Origin: Scatavimonas merdipullorum
Lineage (GTDB): Bacteria; Bacillota; Clostridia; Oscillospirales; Acutalibacteraceae
Assembly (NCBI GenBank): GCA_018712865.1
Contig: DVGH01000016.1
Span: forward strand, 1-14,197
Reading direction: 5' to 3'
DNA: 14,197 bases
Both the position numbers and the translations under genes were made by a program. Shown in pieces: positions 7,632 to 12,501 of this stretch. Numbering within the stretch: position 1 is the stretch's first letter; each line of letters starts with the position of its first letter. The notes under the pieces are model-generated. The model did not search any database. It had not been told where the DNA came from and was given only the letters and a program-made list of their open reading frames with translations.

Positions 7632-8231
7632 ATGGCTAAGAATATGCAGCCGATTGCAAAACGTTGCAGGGCGCTTGGTATTTCTCCCACGGTGATGGGA
7701 TATTCCAAAAAGACATCAAACAGAAATCCAAACGGCAATTCCAGAAGAAAAAAGAGCGAATACAGCCTCCAGCTGACAGAAAAGCAGAAGGTAAAATTTG
7801 TATATGGCATTCTGGAAAAGCAGTTCAGAATGTATTATGAAAAGGCTGAAAAATCGGGTGGAAAGACCGGCGAAGTTTTACTTACTACAATTGAACGCAG
7901 GCTTGATAATGTAGTATTCCGGCTTGGTCTTGCCTCTACAAGAAGGGAATCAAGGCAGCTTGTTAATCACGGCCATTTTACGGTCAACGGGAAAAGGGTC
8001 AATATCCCTTCCTATCTGATTAAGCCGGGCGATGTCATTGAGGTTTGTGAAAAAAGCCGTTCAACAAACAGGTTTAAGGCAATCGCAGAAAGCGACGCGA
8101 TTGTTGCTGTTCCAAAATGGCTTGAAAAAACGCAGAATCCGCTTGGCGGAAAGGTTCTTGCAATGCCGCAGAGAGACGACATCGACTTCCCGGTTGAGGA
8201 ACACCTTATCGTTGAGTTGTACTCCAAGTAA
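7632..8231 (+). CDS. rpsD: 30S ribosomal protein S4
   Basis: S4 nucleates 30S assembly by binding the 5' domain of 16S rRNA. In E. coli it also represses the alpha operon; in B. subtilis rpsD lies elsewhere and is autoregulated separately. The 199-residue protein shows the S4 RNA-binding domain (RLDNVVFRLGLASTRRESRQ, then VNHGHFTVNGKRVNIPS). Only one cysteine (Cys12) remains in the N-terminal region, so this is the zinc-free form. AAAGGAGG lies before the ATG. Its place between rpsK and rpoA makes autogenous control of this operon plausible. Confidence 0.97.
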   Translation: MAKNMQPIAKRCRALGISPTVMGYSKKTSNRNPNGNSRRKKSEYSLQLTEKQKVKFVYGILEKQFRMYYEKAEKSGGKTGEVLLTTIERRLDNVVFRLGLASTRRESRQLVNHGHFTVNGKRVNIPSYLIKPGDVIEVCEKSRSTNRFKAIAESDAIVAVPKWLEKTQNPLGGKVLAMPQRDDIDFPVEEHLIVELYSK

Positions 8232-8260
8232 TCCTGTAGTTGTTTAAAGGTTTACAAAGC

Positions 8261-8275
8261 GGCAGCAAAGCTGCC
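8261..8275 (+). other. Short hairpin in the rpsD-rpoA gap
   Basis: GGCAGC (8261-8266) and GCTGCC (8270-8275) form a perfect 6-bp stem with an AAA loop, ending 7 nt before the AGGAGGAGG ribosome binding site of rpoA. No T-run follows, so it does not look like an intrinsic terminator. It could protect or process the mRNA between rpsD and rpoA or adjust rpoA translation. That role is speculative. Confidence 0.35.
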
Positions 8276-8298
8276 CGATGTTAGGAGGAGGTTCGTTG

Positions 8299-9252
8299 AT
8301 GATAGAAATAGAAAAGCCAAGAATAGAAACCGAGGAATTATCAAACGACGGCACCTATGGAAGATTTGTAGTGGAGCCGTTGGAGCGTGGTTTTGGCAAC
8401 ACTTTGGGCAACAGCCTCAGAAGAGTATTGCTTTCTTCCCTTGAGGGCGTAGCCGTTACAACGTTAAAAATAGACGGCGTGCTTCATGAATTTTCCACCG
8501 TGCCAGGTGTGAAAGAGGACGTTACCGAAATTGTCCTGAACATGAAGGGCCTGACCGCAAAGCTGCATTGCAATGGACCGAAGACGGTTGAAATCAGTGC
8601 AGAGGGTCCTTGCGTGGTAACAGCTGACTCCATCAAATGTGACAGCGAAGTGGAAATCCTCAATCCAGACATGCATATTGCCACTTTGGGCGACGATGCA
8701 AAGCTTTATATGGAAATTACCCTTGATAAGGGAAGAGGCTATGTCCCTGCAGAACGTAATAAGGCGCTTTCCGGCAGCAATGTAATAGGAGAGTTGCCGG
8801 TTGACTCTATCTATACGCCTGTGCTGAAGGTGAACTACACGGTGGAAAATACGCGCGTAGGACAAATTACAGACTACGACAAGCTGACGCTGGATGTTTG
8901 GACAAACGGCGTAATCAACGCACAGGAAGCCGTATCCCTTGCAGCAAAGGTATTGACGGAGCATTTGAACCTCTTTGTTGACTTGTCCGACCAGGGCTAC
9001 AGCACAGAGATTATGGTGGAAAAGGACGATAAGAGCAAGGAAAAGGTTCTGGAGATGACCATTGAAGAGTTGGATCTTTCCGTGCGTTCCTTTAACTGCC
9101 TCAAACGCGCAGGAATCAATACGGTGGAGGATTTGATCAACAAATCTGAAGACGATATGATGAAGGTCCGTAATTTGGGAAGAAAATCCCTTGAAGAAGT
9201 TGTATATAAGCTCAACAGCCTGGGCTTTAGTCTTCAGAAAGAAGACGAATGA
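8299..9252 (+). CDS. rpoA: DNA-directed RNA polymerase subunit alpha
   Basis: The alpha subunit dimer scaffolds RNA polymerase assembly. Its C-terminal domain binds UP elements and activators. The N-terminal domain shows GRFVVEPLERGFGNTLGNSL and RRVLLSSLEG. The C-terminal domain (about residues 245-317) shows LDLSVRSFNCLKRAGINTV and KVRNLGRKSLEEV. The frame opens at 8278, but the ATG at 8299, placed 7 nt after AGGAGGAGG (8283-8291), gives a 317-residue protein of normal size. The upstream codons would include the ribosome binding site itself, so the later start is preferred. Confidence 0.97.
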   Translation: MIEIEKPRIETEELSNDGTYGRFVVEPLERGFGNTLGNSLRRVLLSSLEGVAVTTLKIDGVLHEFSTVPGVKEDVTEIVLNMKGLTAKLHCNGPKTVEISAEGPCVVTADSIKCDSEVEILNPDMHIATLGDDAKLYMEITLDKGRGYVPAERNKALSGSNVIGELPVDSIYTPVLKVNYTVENTRVGQITDYDKLTLDVWTNGVINAQEAVSLAAKVLTEHLNLFVDLSDQGYSTEIMVEKDDKSKEKVLEMTIEELDLSVRSFNCLKRAGINTVEDLINKSEDDMMKVRNLGRKSLEEVVYKLNSLGFSLQKEDE

Positions 9253-9289
9253 TACTTTTTAAACCACAAGGTAAAGGAGTGAATTTTTG

Positions 9290-9631
9290 ATGCCCGGTAC
9301 AAGAAAGCTGGGAAGGGCGACCGCGCACAGAACAGCAATGCTCAGAGCGATGGTAACCTTTCTTTTGGAAAACGGAAAAATTGAAACAACGGTGACCCGT
9401 GCCAAGGAGGTCAGCTCTTTGGCGGAAAAGATGATCACAATAGCGAAGGAAAGCAATTTGCATAACAAGCGTTTGGTATTGTCCTTTGTAACAAAGGAAG
9501 ACGTTGTTTATAAATTGTTTAATGAGATCGCACCGAAATATAAAGACAGAAACGGTGGTTACACACGTGTGACAAAGCTTGGCCCAAGAAGGGGCGACGC
9601 TGCAGAGATGGCAATTATAGAGCTGGTCTGA
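9290..9631 (+). CDS. rplQ: 50S ribosomal protein L17
   Basis: L17 lies near the peptide exit tunnel of the large subunit. The 113-residue product has the usual N-terminus MPGTRKLGRATAHRTAMLR and the ALTE-like C-terminal equivalent RRGDAAEMAIIELV. AAAGGAG (9273-9279) supports the ATG at 9290; the in-frame TTG directly before it is less likely. It is the last gene of the block. Many Firmicutes continue from here into ecfA genes, truA, rplM and rpsI. Here a terminator follows 17 nt after the stop instead. Confidence 0.96.
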   Translation: MPGTRKLGRATAHRTAMLRAMVTFLLENGKIETTVTRAKEVSSLAEKMITIAKESNLHNKRLVLSFVTKEDVVYKLFNEIAPKYKDRNGGYTRVTKLGPRRGDAAEMAIIELV

Positions 9632-9648
9632 TCTTACCATTATAAAAT

Positions 9649-9688
9649 AACACGGCTGCATAGAAATATGCAGCCGTGTTTGTTGTTC
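9649..9688. terminator. Bidirectional intrinsic terminator between rplQ and the convergent membrane gene
   Basis: A 12-bp perfect stem (9651-9662 with 9667-9678) is capped by a GAAA tetraloop and extended by two A-T pairs. On the plus strand it is followed by TTTGTTGTT. On the minus strand it is followed by TTATTTTATAAT. It can therefore end both the ribosomal operon and the opposite gene. Confidence 0.92.
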
Positions 9689-9713
9689 CCCAATTTTACA
9701 GAGCAGTTTAAAT

Positions 9714-11237
9714 TTAGGTATGCTTTTTTATACGCTTGTTGTAAAATGCGCGCAGTGAGGAAAGCTTTATTTTGGATAAAGCAAGAATGCCGTCTGTTGC
9801 TACCAGGATAAAAACGGGTGTAAAGTTAAACAGGTACCTTGAGCGCGTTTCCCAAATCAGGAAAAACAGAAAGACGCCAAAAATCAGACCTTTTAGAAGA
9901 ACGGTAAAATCCAGCCTTGGTTTTTTTATGCTTTTTGCAATGGACAGGCAGATCAAAAGCAGGAGCATCAGCTGATATGCATTGCTGGCAAACAAAAAGA
10001 TAAAATAATAGCTGCCGTCCTGCAGGAAAAATTCATGCAAAATATTTTTGTGCAACGGATTATGCGCAATATGGTTGCTGATATAGTACGTACCGTCCGA
10101 CCAGGTCCAGGTCCCTTTTTCTGTCAAATGTGCAAAAAGGCCTGAAGCTCCGTATTGCTCCAGCCTGTGGCCAATTTCTGCGACGGTGGCCTCTTTTTTT
10201 TGCGTATAATCGCCGGCCTTTCTTGTAAAAAGGCTGTCGGAGTGCGTGTAACCGCCTTTACCGTTGAGCCCCATCATAATCCAGTGCGTCAGGGGATATT
10301 GTTCTTTTTGCAATTCTTCTTTTGTTACAAATCCAGTTGTATTTACAACCGCGCTGAAAATAATGGTGCAGGCTAGAAATATGGCGGCCATAGTGCAGGA
10401 ACAGGCAAGCGCCTGCTTAACAGGGCGGCTTAAAAACAGGAAAACCACCGCGCCTACAAGTAAAATAATAACGCTTCCTTTTAAAGCATACCCAATATAA
10501 ATCAGCAATGCCGCTACTACAAGAAAGCCATATCTCTTTTTTCTTTCCTGTGCCTTTAAAGCGCTTATATAGAAGAAAAGTGGTAGGATGACAAACGGCA
10601 TGCTTAGAGAATCGGTATAAAAAAACGGTGTGTAGGTATAATACGGAAGAAAAAGAAAGCATAGCAAAAATGCAGTAAGCGCACCCGCAGGAGGGAAAAG
10701 CTTACTGGCCGTTTTATAAACGAACAATACCGAAATACCGATTGCCAGGGTGTTTATAAAAACCGAAGCATAAAGCGGGATTTCCCCAAAAAGCAAAAAC
10801 AGAATGCGGTAATACCCCGTTAAAAGAAGAAAAATTCCATGGTTGTTTGTATAGCGTGCAAGGTAACCGGCATTGTTCGGTACATTTTGATAAATATTTT
10901 CAAAAGAGCCAGACATCGCCGCAGTTTTGGAAATTTCGTGGATTGCGCGCAGATCTGTACCCGGCTCATACATAAGAAAATAGCCGGCCAAAAGCTGCAA
11001 AACGAACATAATGCCCATGCATATCCAGAAAACACGGTTGGCCTTTTTGTAGTCGGCATTGTCAAAACGTCTGGAAAGCCATTTATAGACGATTGCAGCA
11101 ATAACGATGAGCGCAACACCCCACAGTGCGCACAGAAAATTATTTTCTAAATTAGACAAAAATACCTGCAAAACAATCCAGCCAAACATACATAAGAAAA
11201 TAATATGAAACGTGCGAAGGGTTTTTGTAAAACGCAT
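9714..11237 (-). CDS. Multi-pass membrane glycosyltransferase-like protein (GT-C/GT39 type)
   Basis: The 507-residue protein has about ten to twelve hydrophobic segments and a large extracytoplasmic-type loop (about residues 300-410). After the third segment it has the acidic loop YEPGTDLRAI (Asp95), where GT-C enzymes carry their catalytic or metal-binding acid. It also has YTDSLSMP (Asp209), WTWSDGTYY (377-385) and WETRSRYLF (462-470). This pattern fits PMT/ArnT-like enzymes that use lipid-linked sugars to modify cell-surface polymers or proteins; the substrate is unknown. An in-frame ATG lies nine codons upstream, but only the ATG at 11237 follows a ribosome binding site (AGGTAGGTGAT). It stands alone, convergent to rplQ. 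Confidence 0.8.
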   Translation of the reverse strand: MRFTKTLRTFHIIFLCMFGWIVLQVFLSNLENNFLCALWGVALIVIAAIVYKWLSRRFDNADYKKANRVFWICMGIMFVLQLLAGYFLMYEPGTDLRAIHEISKTAAMSGSFENIYQNVPNNAGYLARYTNNHGIFLLLTGYYRILFLLFGEIPLYASVFINTLAIGISVLFVYKTASKLFPPAGALTAFLLCFLFLPYYTYTPFFYTDSLSMPFVILPLFFYISALKAQERKKRYGFLVVAALLIYIGYALKGSVIILLVGAVVFLFLSRPVKQALACSCTMAAIFLACTIIFSAVVNTTGFVTKEELQKEQYPLTHWIMMGLNGKGGYTHSDSLFTRKAGDYTQKKEATVAEIGHRLEQYGASGLFAHLTEKGTWTWSDGTYYISNHIAHNPLHKNILHEFFLQDGSYYFIFLFASNAYQLMLLLLICLSIAKSIKKPRLDFTVLLKGLIFGVFLFFLIWETRSRYLFNFTPVFILVATDGILALSKIKLSSLRAFYNKRIKKHT

Positions 11238-11309
11238 AATATCACCTACCTTTATGATTTGCATTCAACTGTAAAAATATATGCTTTTGCTTTATGGCGT
11301 AACGAATCA

Positions 11310-11338
11310 ATTATAAAGAAAGTAATTTTAAATGTCAA
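11310..11338 (-). promoter_or_regulatory. Consensus sigma-A promoter of the membrane glycosyltransferase gene
   Basis: On the minus strand TTGACA (11338-11333) and TATAAT (11315-11310) are separated by exactly 17 nt, a full match to the housekeeping consensus. Transcription would start near 11303, leaving a leader of about 65 nt before the ATG at 11237. No operator-like repeat is obvious around it. Confidence 0.88.
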
Positions 11339-11409
11339 AATAATGGAAAAAAATCAGAGAAAGGGTTAATTTATTTTTTATAAAGTAAAGTTTTTTGTAT
11401 GTGTTTTTG

Positions 11410-11438
11410 TTGCATGTTTATGAAAAATGATATATAAT
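11410..11438 (+). promoter_or_regulatory. Sigma-A promoter of the tRNA-Arg gene
   Basis: TTGCAT (11410-11415) and TATAAT (11433-11438) are spaced by 17 nt. The predicted start near 11445 lies only a few bases before the mature tRNA 5' end, as is usual for tRNA genes with short leaders. Confidence 0.85.
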
Positions 11439-11447
11439 TAAAAAGAT

Positions 11448-11524
11448 CCGCCCGTGGCGTAGCTGGATAACGCAACGGATTCCGATTCCGGAGAGCGGGG
11501 GTTCGAATCCCTCCGGGCGGACCA
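11448..11524 (+). tRNA. tRNA-Arg, anticodon CCG
   Basis: The 77-nt cloverleaf folds by eye: a 7-bp acceptor stem (CCGCCCG with CGGGCGG), a 4-bp D stem (GCGT/ACGC), the anticodon loop TTCCGAT with anticodon CCG at positions 34-36, a 5-bp T stem with one G-T pair, the loop TTCGAAT, discriminator A and an encoded CCA. A20 in the D loop and C35 match arginine identity. It reads the CGG codon. Two oddities are the C1-G72 first pair and an A27-G43 mismatch at the top of the anticodon stem. Its 3' end is repeated 307 bp downstream. Confidence 0.93.
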
Positions 11525-11525
11525 G
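11509..11525 (+). repeat. tRNA 3'-end repeat, copy 1 (attachment-site-like)
   Basis: The 17-mer CCCTCCGGGCGGACCAG covers the 3' half of the T arm, the 3' acceptor strand and the CCA of the tRNA-Arg gene. An exact copy occurs at 11816-11832. Tyrosine-recombinase elements commonly use this part of tRNA genes as their attachment site and leave such a direct repeat. Confidence 0.6.
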
Positions 11526-11540
11526 CGGCGAGCCACCGCT
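11524..11540 (+). other. Small hairpin directly after the tRNA CCA end
   Basis: AGCGG (11524-11528) pairs with CCGCT (11536-11540) around a 7-nt loop. It starts at the last base of the tRNA and may be part of the trailer removed during 3' processing. The stem is short and could be fortuitous. Confidence 0.3.
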
Positions 11541-11549
11541 CCCAAGTCG

Positions 11550-11581
11550 CGCACCTCACTTTGTGGGGTGCGTTGTGTTTT
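11550..11581 (+). terminator. Probable terminator of the tRNA-Arg transcript
   Basis: CGCACCTCAC (11550-11559) pairs with GTGGGGTGCG (11563-11572) over 10 bp, with one T-G wobble and a TTT loop. The T-rich string TTGTGTTTT follows. Position 26 nt after the tRNA end fits transcript termination. Confidence 0.65.
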
Positions 11582-11594
11582 GCGCTCGCGTTTT

Positions 11595-11660
11595 GGTTGA
11601 TATCTTTTTTATCAACCTTTCCCACGTCGTTGCGGACCATGCATTGCTCGCGACGACGTG
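11595..11660. other. Pair of strong consecutive hairpins
   Basis: The first hairpin pairs GGTTGATA (11595-11602) with TATCAACC (11610-11617) around a T-rich loop. Six bases later, a second pairs 11623-11634 with 11649-11660 over 12 bp (one wobble) around a 14-nt loop that contains ATGCAT. TCTTTT follows the second. They could be back-up terminators, a structured RNA, or parts of a palindromic mobile repeat. The sequence alone does not decide. Confidence 0.5.
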
Positions 11661-11815
11661 TCTTTTGGAAAAGTCGTCGGCTCACGCGCGCCGTCGTTCC
11701 TTCTTTCGCAAAAGGCCACACTTGCTTTGGCGGTTCACTTGCAGATGTGCTCACAACGCCGCCGCGACGATGTCAAAAGGACGGATGACACAGGGCATGG
11801 CCGACGTGGCATCAG

Positions 11816-11832
11816 CCCTCCGGGCGGACCAG
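11816..11832 (+). repeat. tRNA 3'-end repeat, copy 2 (attachment-site-like)
   Basis: This is an exact 17-bp copy of the tRNA-Arg 3' end (11509-11525) in the same orientation, 307 bp downstream. The sequences on either side of the 17 bases do not match those of copy 1. No integrase gene lies between the copies, so if this is an attachment site the element is gone or reduced to a fragment. A shorter match, TCCGGGCGG, recurs at 11858-11866. Confidence 0.6.
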
Positions 11833-11849
11833 GAACTACACCCCGGAGG
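11817..11849. other. 8-bp inverted repeat overlapping repeat copy 2
   Basis: CCTCCGGG (11817-11824) pairs perfectly with CCCGGAGG (11842-11849) across a 17-nt loop. It overlaps the second copy of the tRNA end, so the repeat sits in one arm of a potential hairpin. This could be a recombinase-binding arm or simple chance in GC-rich DNA. Confidence 0.35.
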
Positions 11850-11921
11850 ACGTGCTTTCCGGGCGGGGAGCTTCGTTATCCCATGCGCCTTGAAATAGCA
11901 AGCGGCAGATTCCGCTATGAC

Positions 11922-12155
11922 GTGTGCTGTGATAATCGTATAACTATATGAATTGATAGTAATTTTGATATTGTTAATCTCCAATGGAAATTTTACCCTG
12001 TTTATAAACATTAGAATTTCTATCCAAAATTTTATTTTTGCAATACTCAACAACATCTGTTGTATCTGTTTTTAGGTTCCTTTTAATTCTATCAATTCCC
12101 ATTTCAGTCGTATGAATTTTATCAATGTTATCAAGCGGTATTTTTTATCTTCCAT
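11922..12155 (-). pseudogene. DUF3781-like gene, broken by frameshifts
   Basis: On the minus strand an ATG at 12155 starts MEDKK. After an apparent one-base loss in an A-run (six T on the plus strand, 12141-12146) the frame continues IHTTEMGIDRIKRNL, then DVVEYCKNKILDRNSNVYKQGK. This stops at TAA (11976-11974) unless a second shift near 11988-11994 is made, which gives EINNIKITINSYSYTIITAH, ending about 11922. The pieces in order match what I recall of the DUF3781 family, short proteins of unknown function. With two shifts it cannot make the full protein. Past ITAH the frame runs into the GC-rich stretch, so the native 3' end may also be lost. Confidence 0.7.
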
Positions 12156-12263
12156 TATTTTCTTCTCTTGCAAATCCCTATTTATCTCTCTGTTACTTGG
12201 ATTAATTATATCATACTATTAGCTATTTTACTATCTGTTTCCCTTGTTTTTACGGAATAGTAG

Positions 12264-12401
12264 GGGTATTGGAACGTTGTTTTTGATGGCATTCCAGAGA
12301 AGCCGAAAGATGAACACGGACATTTTTACTGGAAGCTGCGCCCCGAATTGGTTAAGGCATGGAAAAAGTATCTTGAAAAAAAGAATGCGCAGGTAAAATA
12401 A
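12264..12401 (+). pseudogene. 3' fragment of an unidentified gene
   Basis: A frame with no start codon runs 45 codons to TAA at 12399-12401. It begins GYWNVVFDGIPEKPKDEHG and continues FYWKLRPELVKAWKKYLEKK with the tail NAQVK. The residue mix looks like a real, charged and aromatic protein C-terminus and not random translation. Two TAG codons (12258-12263) stand directly in front in the same frame, and no ATG, GTG or TTG with a ribosome binding site lies within it. I do not recognise the family. It is probably the tail of a gene lost by deletion next to the DUF3781-like remnant. Confidence 0.5.
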
Positions 12402-12450
12402 AAAACAAACCTGCAAAAATATTTGCTTTTCAGGCGGAACTTGGCCTCTT

Positions 12451-12479
12451 TTGCATTGCCGGAAAAAATCCTGTATACT
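12451..12479 (+). promoter_or_regulatory. Sigma-A promoter of the Nudix-MutY gene
   Basis: TTGCAT (12451-12456) and TATACT (12474-12479) are separated by 17 nt. The -35 box is the same hexamer as at the tRNA promoter. Transcription would start near 12486, just before GGGAGGG (12488-12494), giving a very short leader. Confidence 0.75.
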
Positions 12480-12501
12480 GGCTGTATGGGAGGGTCGCAA
12501 T

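Larger units (their letters stand above)
11525..11918. other. GC-rich, hairpin-rich stretch without a convincing gene
   Basis: About 390 bp between the tRNA and the DUF3781-like remnant hold several inverted repeats and repeated CGTCG-type words (for example near 11625, 11652, 11663 and 11691). Base composition is clearly richer in G and C than the AT-rich DNA from about 11920 onward. Open frames exist on both strands, but none has a ribosome binding site or a protein I recognise. The minus-strand frame runs straight through the tRNA antisense. I read the stretch as non-coding or decayed DNA. Confidence 0.6.

Noticed and set aside
11371..11754. 127-codon minus-strand open frame after the GT gene promoter
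   Set aside because: It runs antisense through the whole tRNA-Arg gene. The segment NRNPLRYPATPR is the well-known artefact of translating a tRNA backwards. No ribosome binding site supports it.
11563..11951. Three overlapping plus-strand open frames downstream of the tRNA
   Set aside because: They begin inside a terminator hairpin, lack ribosome binding sites, overlap each other in different frames and resemble no protein I know. They are expected by chance in GC-rich DNA.
11751..12056. Intact 101-codon minus-strand frame containing ITINSYSYTIITAH
   Set aside because: Only the central part is protein-like. Its start lies in the middle of the DUF3781-like gene and its end is GC-rich noise, so it is better described as part of the pseudogene.
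12413..12430. Small hairpin GCAAA-AATA-TTTGC followed by TTTT after the orphan fragment
   Set aside because: The stem has only 5 bp, mostly A-T, and is too weak to call a terminator with confidence.
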